Shown here in pieces: positions 1 to 10,475 of a DNA stretch of 64,000 nucleotides. The translations under genes were made by a program, and so were the position numbers. Under the pieces are notes generated by a model. That model did not search any database. It was not told where the DNA came from and saw nothing but the letters and a program-made list of their open reading frames with translations. Every line of letters begins with the position of its first letter. Within the stretch, counting starts at the first letter, position 1. Origin of the DNA: Pseudomonas wayambapalatensis. Its GTDB lineage: Bacteria; Pseudomonadota; Gammaproteobacteria; Pseudomonadales; Pseudomonadaceae. The DNA lies in assembly GCA_014268975.2 (NCBI GenBank), contig CP077096.1, positions 429,001 through 493,000 on the forward strand. Direction: 5' to 3'.

Positions 1-696
1 CAGGCGCACCAGGCGCATGACCCAGGCCTGCAGCACGTCGATGGCCGACAGGGCGCGCTCGCCCTTGTCCTTGTCGTCTTTGATCAGTTGCAGGGCAGCA
101 AGGCCGAGGAACACGGCGAAGATCACCACGCTGATGATCGAGGTCGGCTTGGCCCGGGCCAGGTCGCCCACCGGGTTGCTGGGGATGAACGACAGCAGTA
201 GTTGCGGGATGTTGAGGTCGGCGACCTTGCCTGCGTAGTCGCTGTTGATGGCCTGCAGGCGCGCGGTTTCCTGGACGCCTGCCACCAGGCCCTCGGCACT
301 GAGGCCGAACAGGTTGGTCAGGGCGATGCCGATCAGTGCGGCAATGGCTGTGGTCAGCAGCAGGGTGCCGATGCTCAGCACGCTGATCCGGCCAAGGGCC
401 GAGGCGTTGTGCAGACGTGCCACCGCGCTGAGGATCGAGGCGAAGATCAGCGGCATGACGATCATCTGCAGCAAGCCGACATAGCCGTTGCCGACCAGGT
501 CGAGCCAGGCGATGGTCGCCTTGAGCACCGGATGACCTGCGCCGTACAGGCTGTGCAGCACCAGGCCGAACAGGACGCCCAGCACCAGGCCAAGCAGCAC
601 TTTTTTCGCCAGGCTCCAGTCGGTGCGACGGGTTTGCGCCAGGCCCAGCAGCAGGGCCAGGAACGCCAGCAGGTTGAGGGAAAGCGGCAGGTTCAT
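1..696 (-). CDS. tcyP: L-cystine:cation symporter, TcyP type (C-terminus beyond window)
   Basis: Sodium:dicarboxylate-symporter family inner-membrane carrier, most like TcyP/YdjN, which imports L-cystine. The 232 visible codons run without a stop from the ATG at 694-696 to the window edge, so the C-terminal half is missing. Visible features are an N-terminus [20 protein letters not shown], the segment [20 protein letters not shown] and then [13 protein letters not shown], which closely resemble what I remember of E. coli TcyP, and several hydrophobic helices. It is divergent from the phosphatase gene at 937. CysB control would be usual for cystine import but no site was identified. Family assignment is firm; the substrate is inferred. 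Confidence 0.85.
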   Translation of the reverse strand, partial: MNLPLSLNLLAFLALLLGLAQTRRTDWSLAKKVLLGLVLGVLFGLVLHSLYGAGHPVLKATIAWLDLVGNGYVGLLQMIVMPLIFASILSAVARLHNASALGRISVLSIGTLLLTTAIAALIGIALTNLFGLSAEGLVAGVQETARLQAINSDYAGKVADLNIPQLLLSFIPSNPVGDLARAKPTSIISVVIFAVFLGLAALQLIKDDKDKGERALSAIDVLQAWVMRLVRL

Positions 697-770
697 TGAA
701 GCTCCGTGAAGCAAAAGTAGGAATCGCCTCTGTGAGCGATTGCGAACGGAAATGCTAACAGTCTGAAAAC

Positions 771-809
771 AAACGAATTTATATCTAAATGTAATTTAGA
801 TAGTCGTTT
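771..809. promoter_or_regulatory. nested inverted repeat in the tcyP/phosphatase intergenic region
   Basis: The 240-bp gap between the two divergent genes holds an AT-rich symmetric element: TATCTAAAT (782-790), a 3-nt spacer, and ATTTAGATA (794-802). It is flanked by outer arms AAACGA (771-776) and TCGTTT (804-809). The symmetry and position suggest a regulator site or a hairpin. The regulator is unknown. Confidence 0.4.
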
Positions 810-936
810 ATGGAATAACGGGCTGTCGCGGTTGGCAATGAACATGCCGTTTCGAGCTCTTTCGAGGTCGGTGCCAGACGTCTGCCTGTCATGCAGGCGG
901 TCTAGGCTTGAGCGGCCATGTCTCTGGAGAACGCAC

Positions 937-1995
937 ATGATGTCTGCTCCGAAACTCCTCGCGGGCGGTCTCGCCCTACTGCTCAGTGCCAGCACCTGGG
1001 CGGCTACCGAACTCAAGCACTGGCCCGCCGAGGCCGCAAAACAGCTCGACACGATGATCGCTGCCAATGCCCACAAGGGTAACTACGCGGTCTTCGACAT
1101 GGACAACACCAGCTATCGCTACGACCTCGAGGAAGCGCTGCTGCCGTTCATGGAGAACAAGGGCCTGCTGACACGCGACAAGCTCGATCCTTCGCTGAAG
1201 CTGATCCCGTTCAAGGATACCGCCGAGCACAAGGAGAGCCTGTTCAGCTACTACTATCGCCTGTGCGAAATCGATGACATGGTCTGCTACCCCTGGGTGG
1301 CGCAGGTGTTCTCGGGCTTCACGCTCAAGGAACTGAAGGTTCAGGTCGATGAGCTGATGGCTTCGAACAAGCCGGTTCCCAGCACCTACTTCGAAGGCGA
1401 TCAGGTCAAGAGTATCGAGGTGCAGCCGCCGAAGGTCTTCACCGGCCAGGCCGAGCTGTACAACAAGCTGATGGAGAACGGCATCGAGGTCTACGTGATC
1501 TCGGCCGCGTCCGAGGAGCTGGTGCGCATGGTCGCGTCCGATCCCAAGTATGGCTACAACGTCAAGCCGCAGAACGTGATCGGCGTCAGCCTGCTGCTCA
1601 AGGACCGCGCCAGCGGCGCGCTGACCACGGCGCGCAAGCAGATCAGCGAAGGCCACTATGATGCCAAGGCCAACGAGGGCCTGGAGTTGACGCCCTATCT
1701 GTGGACACCCGCCACCTGGATGGCTGGCAAGCAGGCAGCCATCCTGACCTACATCGATGAGTGGAAGCGACCGGTGCTGGTAGGCGGCGATACGCCGACC
1801 AGCGACGGCTATATGCAGTTTCACGGGGTCGACGTGGGCAAGGGCGGCATCCACCTGTGGATAAACCGCAAGGCCAAGTACATGGACCAACTGAACGGAA
1901 TGATCGCCAAGCATGCGGCGGCGCAGGCGAAGGAAGGGTTGCCGGTGACGGCGGACAAGAACTGGGTGATCGTGACGCCGGAGCAGATTCAGTAA
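937..1995 (+). CDS. pchP: phosphorylcholine phosphatase, periplasmic HAD family
   Basis: 352 aa. Predicted to release phosphate from phosphorylcholine (and probably phosphoethanolamine) in the periplasm, part of choline acquisition. A signal peptide is visible (h-region LLAGGLALLLSAST, cleavage near residue 22-23). HAD motif I is DMDNT at 54-58, about position 31 of the mature protein, as in P. aeruginosa PchP. Motif II is SAA in VISAASEEL and the acidic motif is GDTPTSD. The start is chosen at 937 because GGAGA lies 6 nt upstream and the signal peptide begins there; the frame is open further upstream but adds only arginine-rich non-signal sequence. A REP pair follows the stop. Confidence 0.8.
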   Translation: MMSAPKLLAGGLALLLSASTWAATELKHWPAEAAKQLDTMIAANAHKGNYAVFDMDNTSYRYDLEEALLPFMENKGLLTRDKLDPSLKLIPFKDTAEHKESLFSYYYRLCEIDDMVCYPWVAQVFSGFTLKELKVQVDELMASNKPVPSTYFEGDQVKSIEVQPPKVFTGQAELYNKLMENGIEVYVISAASEELVRMVASDPKYGYNVKPQNVIGVSLLLKDRASGALTTARKQISEGHYDAKANEGLELTPYLWTPATWMAGKQAAILTYIDEWKRPVLVGGDTPTSDGYMQFHGVDVGKGGIHLWINRKAKYMDQLNGMIAKHAAAQAKEGLPVTADKNWVIVTPEQIQ

Positions 1996-2011
1996 GCGTT
2001 GTAGCGCCTAT

Positions 2012-2122
2012 GCCGGCCTCTTCGCGGGCAAGTCGGGGCGCCGAACCGCCGCTCCTACAGGGTGACCACCCCTCCTGTGGGAGTGGCGGTTCGGCGCCCC
2101 GACTTGCCCGCGAAAGGGCCGA
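2012..2122. repeat. REP pair (REPIN-like inverted repeat)
   Basis: Two inverted copies of a GC-rich element: 2021-2050 is a perfect 30-bp reverse complement of 2085-2114, separated by 34 nt that are themselves partly complementary. The arms join a cgcgggcaag REP core to a second core, GGCGGTTCGGCGCCCCGA, which recurs at 62579-62596. It lies between convergent pchP and ilvD. Confidence 0.85.
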
Positions 2123-2138
2123 CACTTTCCCACAGGCA

Positions 2139-2167
2139 TAAAAAAACCGGCGCTCAAGGCGCCGGTT
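2139..2167 (-). terminator. rho-independent terminator of ilvD
   Basis: On the minus strand, AACCGGCGC, a 5-nt loop and GCGCCGGTT are followed by a T run, 23 nt beyond the ilvD stop codon. Confidence 0.85.
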
Positions 2168-2189
2168 CTTCTTTCACACCCTCAAAGCC

Positions 2190-4031
2190 TCACAGCCCGT
2201 CGAGCATCGCCTTGTTACGCACAGCGCCCTTGTCGGCGCTGGTCGCCAGCAGGGCGTAGGCCTTCAGTGCAGTGGTGACCTTGCGTGGACGCACTTCGGC
2301 AGGTTTCCAGCCCTTCTTGTCCTGTTCGACACGGCGTGCGGCCAACTCTTCGTCGCTGACCAGCAGGTTGATCGAGCGGTTCGGAATGTCGATCAGTACT
2401 TTGTCACCGTCCTTGACCAGGCCGATGGCGCCGCCCGAGGCCGCTTCCGGCGAAGCATGGCCGATCGACAGGCCCGAGGTGCCGCCGGAGAAGCGGCCGT
2501 CGGTGAGCAGTGCGCAGGCCTTGCCCAGGCCCTTGGACTTCAGGTACGAGGTCGGGTAGAGCATCTCTTGCATGCCCGGGCCGCCTTTCGGGCCTTCGTA
2601 GCGGATGATCACGATGTCGCCGGCCTTCACTTCGTCGGCGAGAATGCCGCGCACGGCGCTGTCCTGGCTTTCGAAGATCTTCGCGGTGCCTTCGAACACA
2701 TGGATCGACTCGTCGACGCCCGCGGTCTTGACCACGCAGCCGTCCAGGGCGATGTTGCCGTAGAGCACGGCCAGGCCACCTTCCTGCGAGTAGGCGTGTT
2801 CGAAGCTGCGGATGCAGCCGTTCTCGCGGTCGTCGTCGAGGGTTTCCCAGCGGGTCGACTGGCTGAACGCGGTCTGGGTCGGGATACCGGCCGGGCCTGC
2901 CTTGAAGAAGGTGTGCACGGCTTCGTCATCGGTCTGGGTGATGTCCCACTTGGCGATGGCCTCTTCCATGCTGCGGCTGTGCACGGTCGGAAGGTCCGTG
3001 TGCAGCAGGCCGCCACGGGCCAGCGAGCCGAGGATGCTGAAGATGCCGCCGGCGCGGTGGACGTCTTCCATGTGGTACTTCTGGATGTTCGGCGCCACCT
3101 TGCACAGCTGTGGCACCTTGCGCGACAGGCGATCGATGTCGCGCAGGTCGAAGTCGACCTCCGCTTCCTGGGCGGCAGCCAGAAGGTGCAGGATGGTGTT
3201 GGTCGAACCGCCCATGGCGATGTCGAGCATCATGGCGTTCTCGAACGCCTTGAAGTTGGCGATGTTGCGCGGCAGTACCGACTCGTCGTTCTCGCCGTAG
3301 TAGCGCTTGCACAGCTCGACGATGGTTCGTCCGGCGGTGAGGAACAGCTGCTCGCGGTCGGCGTGGGTGGCCAGGGTGGAGCCGTTGCCCGGCAGGGCGA
3401 GCCCCAGGGCTTCGGTCAGGCAGTTCATCGAGTTGGCGGTGAACATGCCGGAGCACGAACCGCAGGTCGGGCAGGCGCTGCGCTCGTACTCGGCGACCTT
3501 TTCGTCACTGGCGGTCGAGTCGGCGGCGATGACCATGGCGTCGACCAGGTCCAGGCCGTGGCTGGCCAGCTTGGTCTTGCCGGCTTCCATCGGGCCGCCG
3601 GAGACGAAGATCACTGGAATGTTCAGGCGCAGGGCGGCCATCAGCATGCCGGGGGTGATCTTGTCGCAGTTGGAGATGCAGACGATGGCGTCGGCGCAGT
3701 GGGCGTTGACCATGTACTCGACGGCGTCGGCGATGATCTCGCGGCTCGGCAGCGAGTACAGCATGCCGTCGTGGCCCATGGCGATGCCGTCGTCGACGGC
3801 GATGGTGTTGAATTCCTTGGCCACGCCACCGGCGCGCTCGATCTCGCGGGCGACCAGCTGGCCCAGGTCCTTCAGGTGCACGTGGCCCGGGACGAACTGG
3901 GTGAACGAGTTGGCGATGGCGATGATCGGTTTCTTGAAGTCTTCGTCCTTCATCCCGGTGGCGCGCCACAGTGCGCGGGCACCCGCCATGTTGCGGCCCT
4001 GGGTGGAAGTCTTGGAACGATAATCAGGCAT
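2190..4031 (-). CDS. ilvD: dihydroxy-acid dehydratase
   Basis: 613 aa, the usual length. Dehydrates 2,3-dihydroxy-isovalerate and 2,3-dihydroxy-3-methylvalerate to the keto acids that precede valine, isoleucine, leucine and pantothenate; cytoplasmic, Fe-S dependent. The N-terminus [20 protein letters not shown] is characteristic. Cluster and metal motifs [12 protein letters not shown] and [11 protein letters not shown], and GNGSTLATH, are intact. The ATG follows CAGGAG by 6 nt. The gene stands alone with its own terminator and a long (about 170 nt) predicted leader. No leader peptide typical of enteric attenuation was found. Confidence 0.97.
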   Translation of the reverse strand: MPDYRSKTSTQGRNMAGARALWRATGMKDEDFKKPIIAIANSFTQFVPGHVHLKDLGQLVAREIERAGGVAKEFNTIAVDDGIAMGHDGMLYSLPSREIIADAVEYMVNAHCADAIVCISNCDKITPGMLMAALRLNIPVIFVSGGPMEAGKTKLASHGLDLVDAMVIAADSTASDEKVAEYERSACPTCGSCSGMFTANSMNCLTEALGLALPGNGSTLATHADREQLFLTAGRTIVELCKRYYGENDESVLPRNIANFKAFENAMMLDIAMGGSTNTILHLLAAAQEAEVDFDLRDIDRLSRKVPQLCKVAPNIQKYHMEDVHRAGGIFSILGSLARGGLLHTDLPTVHSRSMEEAIAKWDITQTDDEAVHTFFKAGPAGIPTQTAFSQSTRWETLDDDRENGCIRSFEHAYSQEGGLAVLYGNIALDGCVVKTAGVDESIHVFEGTAKIFESQDSAVRGILADEVKAGDIVIIRYEGPKGGPGMQEMLYPTSYLKSKGLGKACALLTDGRFSGGTSGLSIGHASPEAASGGAIGLVKDGDKVLIDIPNRSINLLVSDEELAARRVEQDKKGWKPAEVRPRKVTTALKAYALLATSADKGAVRNKAMLDGL

Positions 4032-4484
4032 GAAGCACTCCTGGCGGCTTAATCAGGTCTCTGGAAAGGGGAGTGAGCTTCTCTTGTCCTTTGCGCCGAA
4101 GGCCGGTTGCCGCTGGCACGGATGGGGCCGAAGACAGCGCGGGATCGCCGCGTGCTTGGCCAGAGCTCATAAACCCGCCTGGGGATGTCTGGCGATGAAT
4201 AGGCCGATTCTACACCGCTGGCGCGACGAGGGAATGACGATGTGTCTGGACGGTGCTTTTCGTCATTTGGGCAGGGTGATGCAGGACATCTCCCAAATGC
4301 CCTTCTGGCGGTATTTTCCTGGTCTCGCTGCACCTACCATCGCGCGCCGCATGGTGCTGGATATCTGAGCAGGGTTTTTGCCAAGGCAGCGCTGCAGTCA
4401 TGGTCGGTCGATAGTTATCTAGTGCCCGGCTGTCCGCCGGGTCATTAGCCTGACGTCTTCTTGCGCTCGCAAAGGACTTGAGTC
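4032..4484. other. 450-bp intergenic region upstream of ilvD
   Basis: No convincing protein gene. On the minus strand, TAGAAT at 4207-4212 is a candidate -10 for ilvD, without a good -35. An 8-bp inverted repeat CATTTGGG/CCCAAATG lies at 4264-4271 and 4292-4299. The short plus-strand frame from 4030 starts inside the ilvD start codon region and has poor coding character, so it was not called. Confidence 0.5.
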
Positions 4485-4649
4485 ATGCGCCTGTTTCACT
4501 CCCTGGCGCAGGACGATATCGAGGATCTCAACGGCCCGCAGCCAACGGTCAGGACCGTGGGCATCATCATGGCCGACTTCCCGGGGGAGTCGCTGATCGC
4601 CAACATCATCGCCAACAATCACCACACATTGCATGACCTGGGGCTGTAG
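4485..4649 (+). CDS. possible small protein of unknown function (54 aa)
   Basis: Short frame beginning MRLFHSLAQDDIEDLNG and ending HHTLHDLGL. Support: AAAGGA 8 nt before the ATG, mostly G/C third codon positions, and a stop codon that falls inside a strong hairpin (4637-4661). It is mildly acidic with a hydrophobic stretch TVGIIMADF and no membrane segment or known domain that I recognise. It is convergent with rlmI. It could be a chance frame; comparison across Pseudomonas genomes would decide. Confidence 0.4.
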   Translation: MRLFHSLAQDDIEDLNGPQPTVRTVGIIMADFPGESLIANIIANNHHTLHDLGL

Positions 4650-4661
4650 GCCAGCCCCAGG
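4637..4661. terminator. GC-rich hairpin between convergent genes
   Basis: CCTGGGGCT (4637-4645) pairs with AGCCCCAGG (4653-4661) over a 7-nt loop, just beyond the rlmI stop and overlapping the end of the small frame at 4485. No long T run on either strand, so termination strength is uncertain. Confidence 0.5.
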
Positions 4662-4669
4662 CAGGTGGG

Positions 4670-5866
4670 TCAGCTGTTGGGCAGCAACCGGCAGGTGATG
4701 CTCTTGATGTAGCGGGTTTCGGCGATTGCCGGGTGCACTGGGTGGTCCGGACCCTGGCCGCCGCGCTCGAGCAGTTGCAGGTTGCGGTCCAGGTGGCGGG
4801 CACTGGTCAGCAGGATGTTGTTCAGGTCATCTTCGGGCAGGTGCATGGAGCACGAAGCGCTGACCAGGATGCCGTCCTTGTTGAGCATGCGCATGGCCTG
4901 CTCGTTGAGGCGGCGGTAGGCGGCCTCGCCGTTCTTCAGGTCCTTCTTGCGCTTGATGAAGGCGGGTGGGTCGGCAATGATCACGTCGAAGCGTTCTTCG
5001 GCGGCCTTGAGTTCGCGCAGGGCCTCGAACACGTCGCCTTCGATGCAGGTCAGCTTTTCGGCAATGCCGTTGAGCGCGGCATTGCGCTCGACGCCATCCA
5101 GGGCAAAGCCCGAGGCATCGACGCAGAACACTTCGCTGGCGCCGAAGGCCCCGGCCTGTACGCCCCAGCCACCGATGTAGCTGAACAGGTCGAGCACGCG
5201 CTTGCCCTTGACGTAGGGCGCCAGGCGCGCACGGTTCATGCGGTGGTCGTAGAACCAGCCAGTCTTCTGGCCTTCACGTACCGGCGCTTCGAACTTCACG
5301 CCGTTCTCTTCCAGCGCGACCCAGTCTGGCACTTCGCCATAAACAGTCTCGACATAGCGGCCCAGGCCCTCGGCGTCGCGCGCGGCGGAGTCATTCTTGA
5401 ACAGGATGCCGCTGGGCTTGAGCACCTGTACCAGGGCAGCGATCACCTCATCCTTGTGAGCTTCCATGGTGGCCGAGGCCAGTTGCACCACGAGAATGTC
5501 GAAGAAGCGGTCGACCACCAGGCCCGGCAGCAGGTCGGAGTCGCCGTAGACCAGGCGGTAGCAGGGTTTGTCGAACAGGCGCTCACGCAGCGACAGGGCG
5601 ACGTTCAGGCGGTGCACCAGCAGCGACTTGTCCAGCGGCAGCTTGGCATCGCGCGACAGCAGGCGGGCACAGATCAGGTTGTTCGGGCTCACCGCCACCA
5701 CGCCCAGCGGCTTGCCGTTGGCCGCCTCGAGGATCGCCTGCTGCCCGGCCTTCAGGCCTTGCAGCGGAGTCGCGGCGACATCGACTTCATTGCTGTAGAC
5801 CCACAGGTGGCCGGCGCGCAGGCGGCGGTCGGCATTGGCTTTGAGGCGAAGGCTGGGCAGGGACAT
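4670..5866 (-). CDS. rlmI: 23S rRNA m5C methyltransferase, RlmI type
   Basis: 398 aa, class I SAM-dependent methyltransferase with an N-terminal PUA-like domain (about residues 1-75; AGHLWVYSNEVD), expected to make m5C1962 in 23S rRNA. SAM-binding segment VLDLFSYIGGWGVQA, then IIADPPAF, and the catalytic-cysteine motif SASCSMHL are all visible. YDHRMNRARLAPY is also typical of the family. The gene appears monocistronic and reads toward a hairpin at 4637-4661. Assignment to RlmI rather than another PUA-methyltransferase is by overall resemblance. Confidence 0.88.
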   Translation of the reverse strand: MSLPSLRLKANADRRLRAGHLWVYSNEVDVAATPLQGLKAGQQAILEAANGKPLGVVAVSPNNLICARLLSRDAKLPLDKSLLVHRLNVALSLRERLFDKPCYRLVYGDSDLLPGLVVDRFFDILVVQLASATMEAHKDEVIAALVQVLKPSGILFKNDSAARDAEGLGRYVETVYGEVPDWVALEENGVKFEAPVREGQKTGWFYDHRMNRARLAPYVKGKRVLDLFSYIGGWGVQAGAFGASEVFCVDASGFALDGVERNAALNGIAEKLTCIEGDVFEALRELKAAEERFDVIIADPPAFIKRKKDLKNGEAAYRRLNEQAMRMLNKDGILVSASCSMHLPEDDLNNILLTSARHLDRNLQLLERGGQGPDHPVHPAIAETRYIKSITCRLLPNS

Positions 5867-6043
5867 GACGTCGCTCCGGAAAAAAGAGCGGGAGTATACC
5901 GCGTTGGCCTGGGGTTCGCTGGTGGGCTGGATGAAGTGTCGGCCTCCTCGCGGCTAAAGTTAACCGCCCAGGAAACGATCCAGTGGTTGGTGCCCTGCAG
6001 GAGTACAGGGTTAGAATCTCTCGTCATTTCCGAGTGTGTACCC

Positions 6044-6916
6044 ATGTCCCAGGAACTTTCCGCCGAACAGATCCAGCAAGCCTTGCAAGGCATCACCATT
6101 CCGCCGCAGCCGCAGATCATGGTGGACCTGCAGTTCGAGCAGTACATGCCCGATCCGGACCTGGAGACGATCGCCAAGCTGATAGCGCAGGATCCTGGTC
6201 TGTCCGGTGCACTGCTCAAGCTGGTGAACTCCCCGCATTTCGGGTTGGCCAACAAGATTGGCTCGATCCAGCGCGCCGTAAACCTGTTGGGCAGCCGCTC
6301 GATCATCAACCTGATCAACGCGCAGTCGATCAAGGGCGAGATGAGCGACGAAACCATCGTCACCCTCAACCGCTTCTGGGACACCGCCCAGGACGTCGCG
6401 ATGACCTGCCTGACCCTGGCCAAGCGCACCGGCATCCAGGCGGTGGACGAGGCCTACACCCTTGGCCTGTTCCATGATTGCGGCGTGCCGCTGATGCTCA
6501 AGCGCTTCCCGACCTACATGGAAGTGCTGGAGGACGCCTACGCCAAGGCCGACGAACAAACGCGGGTGGTGGACACCGAGAACCGCGCGTTCAACACCAA
6601 CCATTCGGTGGTGGGCTACTTCACCGCCAAGTCGTGGCGCCTGCCGGAGCACATCAGCGCGGCCATCGCCAACCACCACAACGCCCTGGCGGTATTCCGC
6701 GACGAGTCTTCGCGCAACACCCAGACCCAGCTGAAGAACCTGCTGGCGGTGCTGAAAATGGCCGAACACATCTGTGCGTCGTACCGCGTGCTGGGCAACC
6801 AGAGCGTCGACCACGAGTGGAACGTCGTCGGGCCGCTGGTGCTGGACTACATCGGGCTGTCGGAGTACGACTTCGAGAGCCTCAAGCAGAACATCCGTGA
6901 AATGAGTGGCCACTGA
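6044..6916 (+). CDS. HDOD-domain protein
   Basis: 290 aa, almost entirely an HDOD domain (ITIPPQPQIMVDL, then IAQDPGLSGALLKLVNSPHFG, then AVNLLGSRSIINL). HDOD proteins are non-enzymatic or poorly characterised signalling modules related to HD phosphohydrolases; target unknown here. The start is the ATG after TACCC. The upstream Shine-Dalgarno is weak, but the domain begins at once and no better start exists. A TAGAAT at 6012-6017 could be its -10. mutM begins 3 nt after the stop, so the two are probably co-transcribed. Confidence 0.85.
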   Translation: MSQELSAEQIQQALQGITIPPQPQIMVDLQFEQYMPDPDLETIAKLIAQDPGLSGALLKLVNSPHFGLANKIGSIQRAVNLLGSRSIINLINAQSIKGEMSDETIVTLNRFWDTAQDVAMTCLTLAKRTGIQAVDEAYTLGLFHDCGVPLMLKRFPTYMEVLEDAYAKADEQTRVVDTENRAFNTNHSVVGYFTAKSWRLPEHISAAIANHHNALAVFRDESSRNTQTQLKNLLAVLKMAEHICASYRVLGNQSVDHEWNVVGPLVLDYIGLSEYDFESLKQNIREMSGH

Positions 6917-6919
6917 TCC

Positions 6920-7732
6920 ATGCCTGAGTTGCCAGAAGTCGAGACCACCCGGCGCGGGATCGCGCCGTACCTGGAAGGCCAGCGAGTCAGCCGCGTGGTG
7001 GTGCGTGACCGGCGCCTGCGCTGGCCGATCCCCGAGGATCTGGATGTGCGCCTGTCGGGGCAGCGCATCGTCAGCGTCGAGCGGCGGGCCAAGTACCTGC
7101 TGATCAACGCCGAGGTGGGCACCTTGATCAGCCACCTGGGGATGTCTGGCAACCTGCGGTTGGTCGAGCTCGGGCTGCCGGCGGCCAAGCATGAACATGT
7201 GGACATCGAGCTGGAGTCGGGGCTGATGCTGCGCTACACCGACCCGCGTCGGTTCGGCGCCATGCTCTGGAGCCAGGACCCGCTCGGTCACGAGCTGCTG
7301 GTGCGCCTGGGGCCGGAGCCATTGACCGACCTGTTCGACGGCGAGCGGTTGTTCCAGCTGTCACGCGGGCGGTCGATGGCGGTCAAGCCGTTCATCATGG
7401 ACAACGCCGTGGTGGTGGGGGTGGGCAACATCTACGCCACCGAGGCGCTGTTCGCCGCGGGCATCGATCCACGCCGCGAGGCGGGCGGGATCAGCCGGGC
7501 GCGTTATCTGAAGCTGGCGATCGAGATCAAGCGCGTGCTGGCGGCGGCCATCGAGCGTGGTGGCACCACGTTGCGCGATTTCATCGGTGGCGATGGGCAG
7601 CCGGGGTATTTCCAGCAGGAACTGTTCGTGTATGGGCGTGGCGGTGAGGCCTGCAAGGTGTGCGGGACCGAGCTGCGGGACGTGAAGCTGGGGCAGCGCG
7701 CTAGCGTGTTCTGCCCGCGCTGTCAGCGCTGA
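6920..7732 (+). CDS. mutM: formamidopyrimidine-DNA glycosylase
   Basis: 270 aa. Base-excision repair enzyme removing 8-oxoguanine and formamidopyrimidines with AP-lyase activity. The mature N-terminal proline nucleophile and catalytic glutamate are present in [15 protein letters not shown] lysine in the segment RRAKYLL, the helix-two-turn-helix region ([12 protein letters not shown]) and the C-terminal zinc finger (CKVCGTEL ... FCPRCQR) are intact. It follows the HDOD gene with a 3-nt gap and converges on ggt across 45 bp. Confidence 0.96.
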   Translation: MPELPEVETTRRGIAPYLEGQRVSRVVVRDRRLRWPIPEDLDVRLSGQRIVSVERRAKYLLINAEVGTLISHLGMSGNLRLVELGLPAAKHEHVDIELESGLMLRYTDPRRFGAMLWSQDPLGHELLVRLGPEPLTDLFDGERLFQLSRGRSMAVKPFIMDNAVVVGVGNIYATEALFAAGIDPRREAGGISRARYLKLAIEIKRVLAAAIERGGTTLRDFIGGDGQPGYFQQELFVYGRGGEACKVCGTELRDVKLGQRASVFCPRCQR

Positions 7733-7777
7733 GATTCGTTCGGCGAACAGCCATTCCGCGCGCCGCAGCTTTGCGGG

Positions 7778-9459
7778 TCACTCCAGCACTGCGGCCTCAC
7801 CGACCCCGCGCGGATCGCTGGCCGCCTCGAGCGTCCCGGCGCGTTTGTCCCAGTACAGCACCTGCTGGTTCCCATAGCTGCGCTGCACATCCTTGAGCTC
7901 ATAGCCGCGTGCACGCAGCGCGGCTTTCTGCCGCTCATCGAAGGTGCCGGGCTCGTGCTCGATCACATCTGGCAAGTACTGATGGTGATAGCGGGGGATC
8001 GCCGGCCATTCGTTCACCGGCCGCCCTTCGAGAAAGCCGAGCATCGACAGCAGCACCATGCTCGGGATTCGGCTGCCGCCGGGCGTGCCGAAGCTGGCGA
8101 ACTGTGACGGACTTTCGATGAAGCTCGGGCTCATGCTCGACAGTGGGCGCTTGCCCGCGGCCACCGCATTGGCCTGGCTGCCGGCCAGGCCGTAGCTGTT
8201 GCTGCCTGTGGGGTCGGCGGCGAAATCGTCCATCTCGTTGTTCAGCACCACGCCGCTGCCGGGTACGGTAAAGGCTGCACCGAAGGGCAGGTTGACCGAC
8301 AGCGTGGCCGACACGGCATTGCCTGTGGCATCGATCACGCTGAAGTGAGTGGTGTGGTCGCCCTCGCGCCAGGCGGGCGCGGGCGGCAGGGCGCTGCTGG
8401 GCGTGGCATCGTGCACGTCGATGCTGTCGGCAAGTCCGGTCAGATAGTGGCGTGCCAGCAGGCGGTTGATCGGGTTGGTGACGTAGTCCGGGTCGCCGAG
8501 CAGGCCGCGATCGCGGTAGGCGCGGCGCAGGACTTCTACCACATAGTGACTGCGTTGCACGGGTTCTGCGCTCCGCCAAGGCAGGCGCTGGAGCATCGCC
8601 AGGCTCTGCGCCAAGGCCACGCCGCCGGCAGACGGCGGTGGGCTGCTGATCAGTTCGCGCTGGTCTGCCAGGGGATAGCGCAGCGGCTGGCGCCAGACCG
8701 TGCGGTAGTTGGCGAGATCGTCGAGGGTCCAGACACCGCCAGCGCGGCGCACACCCTCGACAAGCTGGCGGCCAACCGTCCCACGGTAGAAACCGTCGCG
8801 CCCCCGATCGGCCATTGCTTGCAGGGTGGCGGCCAGTTCCGGCTGGCGGATCACGCTGCCCAGGGCGGGGACCTGGTTCTCGCGCAGGAACAGCCGAGCG
8901 CTTTCCGGGTCGTCACGCAGCGCGTTCAGGCGCATGGTCGCGCGATCGCGGTAGATGCGGTCTACGGCAAAGCCTTGGTTGGCGAGGCGGATGGCTGGCG
9001 CGAGGCTGTCCCTGAGCGGCAGTTTGCCGTGGGTCGCCGCGAGATCTGCCAGCGCCTGGGGCAGACCTGGGATGGCCGCCGCCAGCGCACCGTTGATCGA
9101 AAGCCCCTGCCGGACCTTGCCGTCTTCCAGGTACATGCCTGGGGTGGCGGCACCCGGCGCGCGCTCGCGGGCATCCAGGAAGCGGTAGTGCGCAGTATCG
9201 GACTGCTCGCGCAGCAGGAAGAAACCGCCGCCGCCCAACCCCGAGCCATAGGGCTCGACCACCGCCAGCGTGGCGCTGATGGCGATGGCGGCATCGAACG
9301 CGTTGCCGCCCTGCTCCAGAACCTCTCGTGCCGCTGCAGTGGCATCGGCGTGGGGGCTGGCAATGGCGGCGCGCCCGGGCCCGTCCGCCAGGGCGGCGGT
9401 GGCCAGCAGCGCCAGTGCGGCGCCGAGCAATGCGCGGCGAATCGCGGCGACGAACGGCA

Positions 9460-9460
<1 letters not shown>
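7778..9460 (-). CDS. ggt: gamma-glutamyltransferase (glutathione hydrolase)
   Basis: 560 aa periplasmic Ntn-hydrolase that cleaves glutathione and other gamma-glutamyl compounds. Signal peptide at the N-terminus (LLGAALALLATAALA). The proenzyme is expected to self-cleave before Thr370 in the motif DHTTHFSV, which becomes the catalytic nucleophile. The oxyanion/substrate loop is recognisable in LSSMSPSFI and GTPGGSRI. The start codon overlaps the stop of the upstream ferredoxin gene (TGATG), implying translational coupling. Confidence 0.93.
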
Positions 9461-9747
<287 letters not shown>

Positions 9748-9866
9748 TCAAAGCAATGGGCACAATTGTGCCGCATTAACGCCCGCAGTGCACGCGGGCG
9801 CGAGGCTTTGTCGCGCAAGTGCCGGTTGGCGACGTGGCGTACAAAGCCGAACTCAGGCCGCTGCGA

Positions 9867-10412
<546 letters not shown>

Positions 10413-10475
10413 TCATGCGACCGGATGATGGCACTATAGACAGTACGGCCATTGGCTGTCATGCGCCCTTTGCGC

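Noticed and set aside
832..936. Upstream extension of the phosphorylcholine phosphatase frame
   Set aside because: The extra 35 residues are basic and not conserved, would bury the signal peptide, and there is a good ribosome site for the start at 937.
4030..4368. Plus-strand frame in the ilvD upstream region
   Set aside because: Starts within the ilvD start codon region, lacks a ribosome site and has no coding-like composition.
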